From Pyxicephalus adspersus (lineage: Eukaryota > Chordata > Amphibia > Anura > Pyxicephalidae), in the NCBI RefSeq assembly GCF_032062135.1, contig NC_092862.1, positions 49,494,589 to 49,558,588 of the forward strand: a stretch of 64,000 bases of DNA, read 5' to 3'. The notes under the pieces were generated by a model that saw only the letters and a program-made list of their open reading frames with translations, did not search any database and had not been told where the DNA came from. The translations under genes and the position numbers were made by a program. Shown here piece by piece: positions 1 to 42,972 of this stretch (position 1 is the stretch's first letter; every line of letters starts with the position of its first letter).

Positions 1-1704
1 ATATATATATATATATATATGCATGGTTGGCTTGAAGCCAAGAATTCCGATTGTAGTAAACTTTCATTTCTTTATACAAATGTATTGGATAATATTGCAA
101 TCTGTTATAAAATTGAATTCCTTGAATTACTAAGAAAATCTTTGTGAACTCTCCTTTGTGAGTTGTTCATTGTAATAACAGAGGTGTTACAAAAACTAAC
201 CTCCTGCACACACACAGTACTACTGTGCATGGTGGTTGTGTTGTCAGTTGTTTTGGTACATTGACTGCCCGTTCATTTTTACCTGAATAGCAAAGTGCTA
301 ATGTGCGCTCAAGAATATAATGCTGCTGTAAGGCCGGCCTAAACCATCAAAAACACCAAAAACTCATTTCAAGATAAAGTGACATTTATTTCCAATTTCA
401 ATTTGGAAATTATTGTCACATGGTTAGAATAAGGATCCTTATCCTTTGATTAAAGCAACCTTGTCAGTAAAATTAAAGCTCACAATAAAATATTCCTTGC
501 AAGAGATGAAAGTAAATACTTGTCCTTCTGTACATGTATGTGTATCTCTAAATGTAATGAACAAAAACTCATTAAAATTTTACACATCGGTATATCAGAC
601 CTTGGATCCCCTGTAGGTGCCCCATGGGACCATCAGCATCAGCAGGGATATTTCCTTCTATTTTTGCCACAAATATTATCATTATTATTATTATTATTAT
701 TATTAATAAACAGGATTTATATTGCTCCAACATATTATGCAGCGCTGTACAATAAATAGGGGTTGCAAATGATACAGGAGGAGAGGACCCTGCCTCGAAG
801 AGCTTACAATCTAGAATTATTAACAGTTTTAGGACTAACAGCATTTAAAGCAGACCGATCACCACATTTTTACATTATATAAAAAGGTGGGTAAACCTGT
901 TCATATATTGTAACAATGTTTTTTTTTAGAATGTTTATAAAACATTTTTTGGGAAGTACCCCTACCATTCCCTCTTTGTAGCCATGACCTTAAAAACTGA
1001 AGAGGAAACTCACAGCCTCCTGGGATACATATGAGGCACTTTTATTATGCAGGAAGACACATCACCCAATCTCACTCCTGCGCAGTGCGAGATCAGGTGA
1101 TGCAAGCAGACACCAGAAAAAGATGGCTGCATATGCTGGCCTAGCCACATCGAAAGCCAGTTGGGTGCCGGATCTACTGGACTTTGAGGGCTTTTTAACA
1201 ATAAAGTTAAGTTGTAGGGTTGTAAAAAGAGTAAAAATTGTGCACAGAAGAAAAAAGTTTTGGGGACAACTGTCTAAGATAAAGATTCTTCTAACTTGGG
1301 AAAGATTTCCCCCATTTCCTGTTGAGGACAGTGAGTAAATGAGAAAACATCCAGCAAAAGATAACCTAATGGGGGTTTTAACTCTTACTACTACTACTCT
1401 TATAGAAAAATGCATTATTAATACTATTATTACCACCACTATGGACATGGGTCAATGCTGACCCAGCTGTCTTATGATTTTAGGAGGTTTCATTCAGCAT
1501 ATGTGGGGTATGGAGAAATATCTTTTAGCTTTATGTGAAGCACAGATAGAGACGTTCACTTATATGATCATGTCTCAGAATTCATCAGAGATTCTTCTAC
1601 AAAGCTGAGGGTGTACATGATCTCATGTGGAATGTGATAACAAGCACAGCCCTGCCCATTGCTCTGACTCACCCCAGCTCCAGCCCTGTGTAGGCTGCTC
1701 CCAT
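1..1704. other. Upstream flank of TUBB6, no gene seen
   Basis: Begins with an AT dinucleotide run (1-20). It contains a reverse-oriented SINE tail (668-815) and, around 1005-1140, a degenerate match to the MITE family also found at 38161 and 42085 (shared AGCCTCCTGGGATAC). Open frames here are short and resemble no family. Confidence 0.6.
668..815 (-). repeat. SINE tail fragment (L2-type 3' end)
   Basis: An (ATT)n run followed by the reverse complement of the GCGCTGCATAATATGTTGG-type tail, the CCCCTATTTATTG block and a segment ending AGCTTACAATCTAG. The same module occurs at 8196, 10448, 11357, 42849, 54499 and 62037. Confidence 0.8.
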
Positions 1705-1895
1705 ACACTGGCTGGAGTCATCCCAAAAGTAGGGAGGATCACACTGGCTGGAGTCATCCCAAAAGTAGGGAGGATCACACTGGCTGGAGTCATCCCAAAA
1801 TCACACTGGCTGGAGTCATCCCAAAAGTAGGGAGGATCACACTGGCTGGAGTCATCCCAAAAGTAGGGAGGATCACACTGGCTGGAGTCATCCCT
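1705..1895. repeat. 36-bp minisatellite just upstream of the TUBB6 start
   Basis: About 5.5 head-to-tail units beginning ACACTGGCTGGAGTCATC start at 1705, 1741, 1777, 1803, 1839 and 1875. Units are nearly identical. The third lacks the last 10 bases before TC, and the sixth is cut off after GAGTCATCCC. The array ends about 49 bases before the TUBB6 ATG, so it lies in the 5' UTR or core promoter. Confidence 0.93.
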
Positions 1896-1943
1896 ACCTC
1901 TCCTCTGTAATAACGGTGCAGACCCAGGACCCAGGCAGACACC

Positions 1944-14017
<12,074 letters not shown>

Positions 14018-14310
14018 AAGAGGGTGTCATAAAAGTTCCATTATATGTAACAAGGATGCAAGACATTAGATAACTTTCAAAAATGTTGGTGGATAGAGGA
14101 TGTTGTGCCTGTAGAATTGTATATTTGTATGGACTAGATCTTGATATCAGGATTTTTTTTTTCTCTTGATAAAAAAATCTGACTCTAAATTTCAGTCATT
14201 TTTAGAAAACTTTCTATACGTTCTCTCGAGTTCTGTATTGAATGCAGTACCTTTATGACCCTTTGCAAATGTGATCTGGTTTAATAAAAAAAATACTCAT
14301 ACATTAAAGT
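14018..14310 (+). terminator. TUBB6: TUBB6 3' UTR with poly(A) signal
   Basis: The first AATAAA after the stop codon is at 14283-14288, about 270 nt downstream. I see no competing canonical hexamer between the stop and this one. Cleavage is expected 10-30 nt later; this is inferred from the hexamer alone. Confidence 0.65.
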
Positions 14311-14750
14311 GTGAATTTATACACGTTACCATTACATAATTAAAAAAGGACTAAAATGTAGCCCTATATTTATAAAGTGCCAACATAATATGAATCACTT
14401 TACAATAAATAGGGGATGCATACGGGACATGTACAAACATTGACATAGGAGGAGAAGATTGAGGAATGCAGCATACAGTGGGTAGGGGAATGGTGGTATT
14501 TGTGATGGGTTAGGAGAGAGATGAAGATGGATAGGCCAATTTGAGGTGGGTTTTTTTTAAATGTGTTAAAGGTAGAAGCAGATCTAATGTGGGGTTTTCA
14601 GAAAAAGGGGGTAGGTTTTAGAGAAGGTATTGAACCATGAAAAGGAAGAGGTTATGAGTGGTGAAGTCATTGGAGCAGTAGAGAGGGTAGCTAGAGATGT
14701 ATTTGTGTATACAATGATAAATATAGGTAAGAAGGGAATTGTGGAGTGAT

Positions 14751-15343
14751 TTAACCTCCCCAGCGGTAACCCCAAGTGTGATTTAGGGTAAAAAAAAGAT
14801 GCTGAAAACAGAAACCCCAAGTCACACTCGGGGTAGCTAAAACAGTAAAAATCAATGGTATATACGTTACTTGATCCACCGGCGTCCTCCTTCGTTCTTC
14901 CCGTCCTCTCGCATCCTCCGGCCGGCATCCTCTGAACCTGATAAGTCACCCTGGAGTTCCAGGTGACGTCAGTGCGTGTGGCCGTTGCGTTGGGGGCACG
15001 GCGGGAATTTCAAATTATTTTGTATTGCATTCAATACAAAATAACTGAATGGAATGCAATACGGTGGAGTTAAATGTCTAAATGCGGTACATTGTCTTTC
15101 ATTAAAATTTATTTTATAGTATAATATAATAGTATGAGTATAATTAAGTTTGAAACACATAATCATGTCAAAATAATAAATAAATTAAAAAAATTATTAA
15201 ATGTATTATTTTGACGTGATTTTGTGTTTCAAACTTCATTATACTCATACTAATATATTATACTGTAAAATAAATTTTCGTGAAAAACAATGTACCGCTT
15301 TTAGACATAAATCCGGACAGGAATGAACTGCCCAGGAGGTTAA
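14751..15343. mobile_element. piggyBac-like non-autonomous MITE (TTAA-flanked)
   Basis: 593 bp bounded by TTAA on both sides. Left end CCTCCCCAGCGGTAACC; right end, reverse complemented, CCTCCTGGGCAGTTCATTCC. Inside are TTTGTATTGCATTCAATACA and a large inverted repeat near 15085-15280 (ATAGTATAATATAATAGTA and its complement). No transposase. TTAA targets are characteristic of piggyBac. Confidence 0.82.
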
Positions 15344-16590
15344 TTACACAGGATCAGCAGCATGCATGTCATGACTGTTGGTTTTCAATGACTCTACTAC
15401 ACCTACTAGTAAATTTTTTGCTGTGTAGAAATATAATTTCTACAAAAAACAGGTTAGTGATGTTGGGCCGCTTTTATTATGAACACAACTACTTTTCATA
15501 AGGATGATTGGCAAAATACAAAAAAGCCATTAATTCCAGCACAGAGGTACACCAAAAATGTACAGTAGGCTTAGTGTATATTCTAGAAAGAATTGCAAAC
15601 AGGTAGATAAGTTTTAGTGCACAAAAAGTGTTTAATTATGCTTTATTTACCATAATAATAATTCTATTGTCCTTCCAATGATACACACTAAGCCACATAA
15701 GCGTAGGTCACTTCAATGCGGTCCCAAGATGAAGAAATGTCATTCTAACCTGGCCATTAAAGATAACTGGAATCTAGAGAAACAAGACTCAGTGAAGATT
15801 TTAGCATCGGTGTCAGAGACCTCATGGCTGTCGCATCATTGAACTTGGAAGCTTTGTCATGTAAGTCTGCTAATATGTGCAAATATGTTGTGCATATTCG
15901 CACATTATTGCAAAACCTTGGGCACCAGCAGAGTTCAATTATGCTTTTATGGTTTGACTAAATGTGCACCGGCTTTTCTGAAATAAATACCTTTTTCACC
16001 TTTTTTCATTCTTTTTTTTAGCGCTACCGATTTTCTGAAAACTCAGAAGCAGATGCTTCCTGTCTGTGTGCTAAAATAGCCACTTCAAGTAGCAAAATTA
16101 GGGGACAAGGATGAAGTATTGTCACCCTATAGCAGGAAATGCTTGTATAAGAACCTTCATAGCATGACTGACAGACAATATTTCATAAAAATAGCAGATT
16201 TAAATTACCTAAAATTATAATATTATAATAATGTTTATATGAGACCTTTGGACACTTGTGGATAGTCCTCTCCAGGGAGAAAAGTGATTAGTCCCATTTC
16301 CCAGCCCACTGTGATTTCCACACAACCATTGGACACTGCAGCAGGTATCAGGAGCCTGTTGTTTGCTGTCTGAAGTACTACAAGGATTATCCAGCCCTCC
16401 CCTTAGCTATTTGTATTCTGTCCTATCTGTCATTTAGTCTCAGACTTTATGACTTTTCTGGGGTGGTCTAGGATCCCCTTTCTGTGCTAAAGTATACTAT
16501 TCTGCTGCCATTGAGTCAGAGAAGTCAGAAAGTAGTGTAGTGGGCCATGGTACAACAGCAACACAAAGAAGCTAAGGGTTGTGACTTATT

Positions 16591-16814
16591 GGGCCTCATT
16601 TATTCAAGCTCTCCAAAGCTGGAAAGAATACATTTTCATAAGTAAAGCTGGGTAAACCAGAAAACCTGGAATGGATTTCTTAAAAGTAATTTGCTATTTG
16701 TTAGCAAATGTTTTCAATCTTGGACCAGGTTCATTCAAAGTTTGCTTGACCACCCTGGTTCACTGATTAAAGTGCATCTTCTCTAGCCTTAGTGAGCTTT
16801 AAAAATTAAGGCCC
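16591..16814. mobile_element. Foldback MITE, family A
   Basis: Starts GGGCCTCATTTATTCAAGC and ends TTAAGGCCC, with complementary halves around a GCTATTTGTTAGCAAATG centre. Confidence 0.85.
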
Positions 16815-18164
16815 ATTGTGCTGTCACAGCAAGGACAACAAACTGTTTAGAAGATAAACGGGGGTTGAGGGTACTTTAAGGTGCAGACTAAAGTTTAGTT
16901 TTATTAACAGGGTTTACATACTTTTACAAAGAAACAGCTAACAGAGCATAGAGTTTCAAATTAAAATTAGAATTAAACCATGGTCTCATAATAAGCATAC
17001 TAGCTCATTACAGTACACTTACCTCTGACTCCGCTCTCCTCAAGAGGTGTGAGAGGTTTCACATACACTCTGTGCTCAAAGATGAGAAAAATTTCTAGCA
17101 GGTAAAGTGTTTTTGGCAAAAAAAATCTTACTGACCGGCAAATTTTAGTCTTTTGTTTTTATTTCAAAATCAAGACTGAGTGGGAATTTTTAGGGGACCT
17201 TTTATGTACAGGTAGGGTTGCCAACCATCTGTAAATTTACAAACCAACAATGGATCTAAAAATAGGCCTGCCAGTGATGATCATTGTTTTCATGGAGATG
17301 GCCAAAAAAAAGAAAGCAAGACTTCATCACTGCTCAGAAGTTTGGCCACTCAGCAAGCACCAGCAGCTGACTAGTTGTTTGTAGGACCAGTGACTGGTCA
17401 GTAACAAGCCCACAGACAATCAGAGCTGCAGCTGCCCTAAACAGTTCTGCACACAAGCCATACCTAGAGACTGAATATATCCCTGTCATTGGATGGAAGT
17501 TTGCACACTGAAGAAAATAACTCTTGACCCCCCAATTCCATACTAGGTACTTAGAGAGAGAAGAAATCACCTTTATCATTGTATTGCTGGAGCTAGTTTT
17601 TGCTGGTCTAGTTTTTATTAGTTTTACTTTCATTACTAAACAACTTCCATTTTTTGTTTTTCCCACATACATTTATGTTTTATGATTTATTTCAATGCCT
17701 TTATTATTTTCCAACTTTATGTGTAAAGGCAATGTTGCACCAGTAACAGGAAAAGGTCACAAAAAAAGCTCAACAGTTTCCATAATGTCTGGTATAGGAT
17801 ATTTTGTTGATTTTTGTCAGTAAATGGTGATGTCTTATTTATTCAGCCAGCAAAAAGGGCAATACAAAGGTAAGTGTAAGTTGCTGAAAAGCTTAAACGG
17901 ACGCCGCTCTTTCATGAGATCCCTCTTTGACTCGCATTAAAAGTTCACTGATTGGTTACACTGATTAACCAGCCCTCTCCAGAACAAAGAACTGTGTCAT
18001 AAGAGGTCTTTACCTACAGAGAGATGACATAACCTTAATTAAAGTCCCACAAAAGGTTCAGGATTAGAGGACCTTTCACAGCATAGCTCTATTGCACTCT
18101 GATCTGACCGTAATGTATGTGTCTCCCGGTTCCCTAAAACACAATTATTTGGTTATTAAAACAC

Positions 18165-18415
18165 ATGTGGTCAGCATTGTTAGCTCAGTGGCAGCACTAC
18201 ATCCCAGATTTGAATCTCGGCTAGGACACAATCTGTGTGTTTGTATAGAAGTTGTATATTCTCCCATTGTTTGCATGGGTTTCCTCGGGGCACTTTGGTT
18301 TCACCCCACAATCAAAAAACATTCCCTTCCCCTCTAAATTGGACATTGATAGGGCTATGGTCTTTGTAAAGCTCTGCATAATAAGTTGGTACTATATAAA
18401 TACAAGGTAATAATA
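18165..18415 (+). repeat. tRNA-derived SINE, near full length
   Basis: Head has an A-box-like TTAGCTCAGTGGCAGCAC and a B-box-like GATTTGAATCTC. The middle has TGCATGGGTTTCCTCGGGG, the conserved V-SINE-type core, and the tail reads GTTGGTACTATATAAATAC. Degenerate and not a tRNA gene. Confidence 0.8.
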
Positions 18416-19101
18416 ACTAGGGCTAATAAATTGTAAAAACTGTAACCGTGCCAATGATTTTGCCACACCCACAGTTGCTCTATGGGGCATGCTGCAACCT
18501 CTGTGCACCCAGAGATTTTTTAGTGCTTGTCTGTGACAAACCTTTTAATACAGATTAACTTCTATAAAAATGTATGTGTTTTCCTCTTATGATGCCAAAT
18601 TTGTTTTTATTTTCAGCTTTCCTCCAAGAAACATTTATACATAATAATAAATTCAAATTTATTTACAGGATGCAATATCCACATCCACACTTTCAACTTC
18701 CAATCTTCCCCATCATTAAAATCATGACCCCCCCTCCCCCCATTAAGTGCTTTTGGCTTACTGATTATCTATAACCATGACAATATAATAATATCTTGTG
18801 TTCTTTTTTTAAATTAAAGAAATAAGAATATTTAAGAATATTTTCACTGTAATTACAATAGTGATAAGGTTTTTGATAACAGCTGCAAATAAGGTGACAG
18901 ACTAAATCTATATAAACAGAGCATAGCTCTAAAACATTTTTGTAGCACTAAAATACTTACATGTAATACTTTTATGCAATAAAAGTTTACCTTGTAATAG
19001 TGGAAGGTAAGGTTATCACATACCCAGATATATCTTTTTATGACCTTTATTGGGAGTGTGGAACCAGCCTGGTAATCCTGTTTAACATACAAATGTATGC
19101 C

Positions 19102-19183
19102 TTTATTTTAGTGAAAACAAGTCCAGTTACAAGTCTTCATAATAAAAACAGCATTTACTCTTTTCAATGTGTCATATAGCCAC
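19102..19183 (-). terminator. AFG3L2: AFG3L2 3' UTR with poly(A) signal
   Basis: On the minus strand AATAAA lies at 19107-19102, about 77 nt after the TGA stop. It is the first canonical hexamer downstream. A longer 3' UTR using a later signal cannot be excluded. Confidence 0.55.
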
Positions 19184-38966
<19,783 letters not shown>

Positions 38967-39200
38967 GATCCCACAAATCCCTACGCCGACATAACACTAA
39001 TACATACAATACGACCTCCACAGGAGCCTACAGGAGCGCGCCGCTGACGTCCCGCGGCTCACCAATCACGGCCTAGCTTCTGGGGCGCTGCTTAGTGACG
39101 ACGTACAAGTGGCGGGGCAATGTGACAGCACGTAGCACGTAGCATGGTGCTGTGACTGACACTGAGCACCGAACACCGGCTCAGTCACCATGACTCTGCA
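38967..39200 (-). promoter_or_regulatory. AFG3L2: AFG3L2 CpG-rich promoter region
   Basis: The 230 bp upstream of the ATG, with the first exon, are clearly richer in CpG than surroundings (e.g. GAGCGCGCCGCTGACGTCCC near 39034). A CRE-like TGACGTC is at 39045-39051 and a CCAAT box at 39062-39066. No TATA box is apparent. CpG-rich TATA-less promoters are usual for housekeeping mitochondrial genes. Confidence 0.65.
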
Positions 39201-39315
39201 ACCTACTGGGGAACAGAATGAGTGACAGGGAGGAGGGGGATATATGTGATGGTGGGCTGAAATATCCCCGGAATACAAGGGCAGGGAGGAGATAAATATT
39301 ATATGGTGACTGGGA

Positions 39316-40080
39316 GAATGGAACACTGATATATGGTGTATAGACTGTACATTATTTTACCTTGTCCTGTGTACTACCCACACCCTTACCACCTATAGTG
39401 CCCAATGTACCCTAATGGAAAATGGAACATTCAGATTTATTGTATGGCGCTCAGTGGTTAGCACTCTGGCCATTGCAGCGCTAGGTCCCAGGTTTGAATC
39501 CCAGCCAGGATATTATCTGCATGGAGTTTGCAGGTTCTCCCCGTGTCTGTGTGGGTTTCCTCTGGGTATTCTGGTTTCCTCCCACATTCCAAAAACATGC
39601 AGTTATTTTTTGCCCCTCTCCCCTAAAAAAAAAAAATACAAATGATTTTAGACTGCATTAATGACATATGACTATGGTAGCGACATTAGATCGTGGGCTC
39701 TGTTGAGGGACAGTTAGTGATATGACTATGGACTTTGTACAGCGCTGTGTAATATGATGGCGCTATATAAATACTGTGTAATAAAAATACTGTGTAAATT
39801 TACCTTGTCCTGTGTACTTACCACACATCTACCCCTTATAGTGCCCAATGTACCCCAATAGAGAATGGAACACTCAGATATATACCTGTACAGTATTGTT
39901 CTGAACACCTTGTTCTGTGTACTCACCACATACCGACCCCCCATAGTGATTAGTGTACCCCAATAGAGAAGGAAAACAACTATACACCTGTACATTACAA
40001 TATCTTGTCTTGTGCTCCTACCACATATCTGTCTGTTATAATGCCCAGTTACCTCAGTGGAGGAACAATCAGTAGAGATT
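39316..40080. repeat. ~106-bp tandem repeat, 4 units, split by a SINE
   Basis: Units begin GAATGGAACACT or a variant at about 39317, 39421, 39863 and 39969. They share TACCTTGTCCTGTGTACT, CCACATA.C..CCC and TGCCCAATGTACCCCAATAG. Unit 2 is interrupted at about 39445 by a SINE and resumes near 39795. Unit 4 is more diverged. Confidence 0.85.
39445..39790 (+). repeat. tRNA-derived SINE, full length
   Basis: Head GCGCTCAGTGGTTAGCACTC (A box) and CAGGTTTGAATCCCAG (B box), core GTCTGTGTGGGTTTCCTCTG, an A-rich piece, then tail TTTGTACAGCGCTGTGTAAT and GGCGCTATATAAATACTG. Better preserved than the copy at 18165. Confidence 0.88.
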
Positions 40081-40384
40081 CCTGGGGACAGCTTACTCAT
40101 CCATAGATGCATTTTTAAACTTTCAGTGCCATATTACTATTATGGTAAATTGACCTTGTCAGTCGGTGCCAGATCTCTGCAATAGAAGATGTATTATAAT
40201 CTGGGGACCAGTAATCCATATATTCTTTCCTTGGGATTGTCAGATGCCTAAATACCTCACCATGTGCTGTCGGTCTGACCCCCTCACCGTGTCCTATAAT
40301 GATACCTGGATCAAAGGATTGAGCCACAGCAGCCGCTGGGTGATATGGGCATCTGAATCACCTGAAACTTAAATCTTGAAATGT

Positions 40385-40568
40385 CCTAAAGAGGAAGTAA
40401 ACTGAAAAATGCCAAAAACAAAAAAAATCCATTTACCTTCAATCCATATCTCAGTCGATCGGTCCAGAGGTCTCTTCCTTGGGGTCCCGTGTCGTCCCGC
40501 CATCTGTCTCCAAAAAGGTTTTCTACTCTTTTTTCTAAGTGAAATTTCTGAGTTTAGGTACGCTTTAA
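40385..40568 (-). mobile_element. MITE family B fragment
   Basis: Reverse orientation: GTAAACTGAAAAATGCC at one end and CTGAGTTTAGGTACGCTTTA at the other. The GGGGTCCCGTGTCGTCC block matches 38520-38545 inverted. Middle deleted. Confidence 0.72.
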
Positions 40569-40999
40569 GCGTACTCAATTATTGTTGCCGGAAACAGCGA
40601 ATCAGCAAACGCTCCATAGGGAGCAATGGAGATGCCGGGCAACACTAGTAAGAGTGATTAGCTGACATGTGACATGACTGCTGTGCCTCATAGTACGTGT
40701 TATAAGCTATACCAGAACATGGGAAGTATCATCAGCCACATCACATACAAAGATACTAAAAACATTCTGTCATATATAACATAAACACTCACATTGAGGT
40801 TACCTGCAATACAAAGCCAGTACACCTGTACAGTGATGGATCCATGAACGATGTCAGGCAACCTCTGTACACTTGTTAGACTCTTGCCAGAGACGTGCAC
40901 AACTGTTCATGGCGACAATTATCTGTGTGTGTACATAGCCTTGGAGGCGCCGTAATGGGTGAGAAAAAAGTAGGTATACACACTAGGAAAGTTTTTCTT

Positions 41000-41275
41000 A
41001 ACATTTACCATGGGGAAAAGCCCTTAAAAAATTTTCAGGTCTTCAGGGAACCCCTTGTAAAAATTCCGATATGCACAGCTCACAGTACGTTAGAGTGGTG
41101 GTCACTGGGAAAAATGCCTCCTGTCACCCCTATAGATATCCAAATGGATCATTGGTGTCCATTAAACTGACCTGAGGGTCACAAACTGCTCACTGCTTTA
41201 GGAACCCCTAGCAATCTCTAGAAAAATGCTATAGTTCCACAAAACATTGGTTGAGAAACTCTGCCCAAGGGTGTT
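41000..41275. mobile_element. hAT-type MITE fragment
   Basis: Contains TTTTCAGGTCTTCAGGGAAC and GACCTGAGGGTCACAAA, ending ACATTGGTTGAGAAAC, the typical inner terminus of CAGNGGTTCTCAACC hAT elements. Same family as 62661-62935. Confidence 0.6.
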
Positions 41276-41532
41276 TGCTTTGCTTTTAATTTTTGATAAC
41301 ATTCCTACACACAAAAGCAATGTAGCTCTCATACACATTGCGGTGCGCTGTATTTTAAAAACTATACTATGGTGCTTTTTTGTTCCTATTTGTGGGTAGG
41401 AAGCCCATTCACAATGATTGGTATGCATTCTCATACCTCAGGCTAAGGTATGACACTGGACACTCGCCATCACTATGCACAAGAATAGTGACTAGGCCCA
41501 TAGGCTCTATTTAATGTATGTTTCTTCTAACT

Positions 41533-41882
41533 CAGGGGTCGGCAAAGTTTTATGGCCACTAGGCTATTTATGGGGTGGGCGGGAGCACACTAGGCCGGAC
41601 CCGCCCTAATGGCTCTGCCCACCAGCAGGGAACGCCCCCTGAAGTGAAATCCCTCTCCTCCGTACGCATTGCGGAGGAGCAGGATTTACCTTCAGGGAGC
41701 TTTCCCTATATAAATAAAGGAACAACTGCCAGGGGGCGGCAACCGGAGCTCCAGCAGTTCCTACCCCCCCCCCGGCCAATCCGCTGGCATACCCGCGGCT
41801 CTGGATCGGCCAGGGCGTTAGGCCGGAACGAACTACCGGCTAGGCCGTATCTGGCCTAAAGCCCGGAGTTTGCCGACCCCTG
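41533..41882. mobile_element. hAT MITE (CAGGGGTCGGCAA ends)
   Basis: 350 bp with 13-15 bp terminal inverted repeats: CAGGGGTCGGCAAAG at left and TTTGCCGACCCCTG at right. Flanks TTCTAACT and CTATAACT are a plausible decayed 8-bp target duplication (6 of 8). Internally GC-rich with a C10 run near 41765. The open frame inside is not a gene. Confidence 0.88.
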
Positions 41883-42084
41883 CTATAACTGAATGACCTT
41901 GGGCTGGCTAAAGCACTGAGTAATAAAATTGCGCTTCTTCCTTTTTCTTTGTTGAATCCCAGTTCTGCTGCTGATTTCTTGTCTCTACACACACTCCAAC
42001 AATGGTTGCATCGCATTTCCCAGGGAGGATTTTCTAAACAGCGGACAGTACACAGCCTTGTCAAATTAGTTACCTGTGGTCCCC

Positions 42085-42578
42085 GTTAAAGAAAACCTAT
42101 CACCAAAATTTTTACTTTATGTTAAAGAATAGATAAAGTAAAAAATATTCTTTTTTTTCTGCAACACCCTCCCCTACTGTCTTTACAGATCAATATGGAA
42201 TGGGAGTGCAGAGCCTCCTGGGATACTCAGGCCACTCATTCCAGGAGGCTCCTGGCTGCTCCTTCTGCACATGCCCAGTCTTGAACATGCGCAGAAGGGG
42301 CATTTTCCTACACTGAACAGTGTAGTGTAGTTCATGCATGTGCAGAAAGATCAGCTGTCTTCTTTTCCCATTTAGAGCAGTCCAAGATTGGGTGACATAA
42401 CCAGAATAAGAAAAGACAGGCGAAGATGGCGACACCCAACGCTTCCCCTGCACCAGGACGAAGACGGATTCCAAGATGACGTGGGACCCAATCGAGAATA
42501 TCACTGGCCTGATCAAGGGATCTGCAAAATTAAAGGTGTGATTTTTTTTTATTATTTTCAGTTTAGTTTCGCTTTAAC
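42085..42578. mobile_element. MITE family B, full length
   Basis: Ends GTTAAAGAAAACC and GTTTAGTTTCGCTTTAAC. Shares AGCCTCCTGGGATACTC and CCTTCTGCACATGCCCAG with the copy at 38161. Confidence 0.75.
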
Positions 42579-42848
42579 AGCCTGAATGACCAGGTGACCC
42601 ACAACATTTAGGAGACAGCTCAAGGTAACCTGATATCAGAGAGGGCCGGGATCTTCACGGAAGCATCAGTGAGGGTTATGTGAAGGAAATCTGCAGATTA
42701 TTTCAAATGACATTAACATGTTAAAACTTGTAGAAGATTTTAGTGACTGGGTGTACATACAGAAATATCCAGCAGAGCTCCATACTATCTATCAATATAT
42801 ATTCTATCTATCTGTATCTATCTATCAATATATATTCTATCTCTCTAC

Positions 42849-42972
42849 TAGATTGTAAACTCTTCTGTGCAGGGTCCTCTCCTCCTTCTGTGTCATTGTT
42901 TTGTATCTCTCTGTCATTCGCAACCCCTATTTATTGTACAATATGTTAGCACTTTATAAATACTGTTTATTA
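42849..42972 (+). repeat. SINE tail interrupted by a MITE
   Basis: TAGATTGTAAACTCTTCTGT through TTTATAAATACTGTTTATTAA. The 3' simple repeat continues only after the TTAA MITE, at 44289 (ATAATAATAATAATAG). Confidence 0.82.

Larger units (their letters stand above)
14311..19100. other. Convergent intergenic spacer TUBB6 / AFG3L2
   Basis: 4.8 kb between two 3' ends. Contains a degenerate SINE tail (14362-14460, minus), a piggyBac-like MITE (14751-15343), a foldback MITE (16591-16814) and a tRNA-headed SINE (18165-18415). No gene recognised. Confidence 0.75.

Noticed and set aside
18165..18240. Possible tRNA genes at the SINE heads (also 39445 and 62325)
   Set aside because: A- and B-box-like motifs are present, but they continue into SINE core and tail; acceptor stems do not pair.
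39316..40080. Regularly spaced repeats as a CRISPR array
   Set aside because: Units are ~106-bp tandem repeats without short spacers, in a vertebrate genome.
41575..41859. 94-codon open frame, plus strand
   Set aside because: Lies wholly inside the hAT MITE (41533-41882) and reflects its GC-rich sequence.
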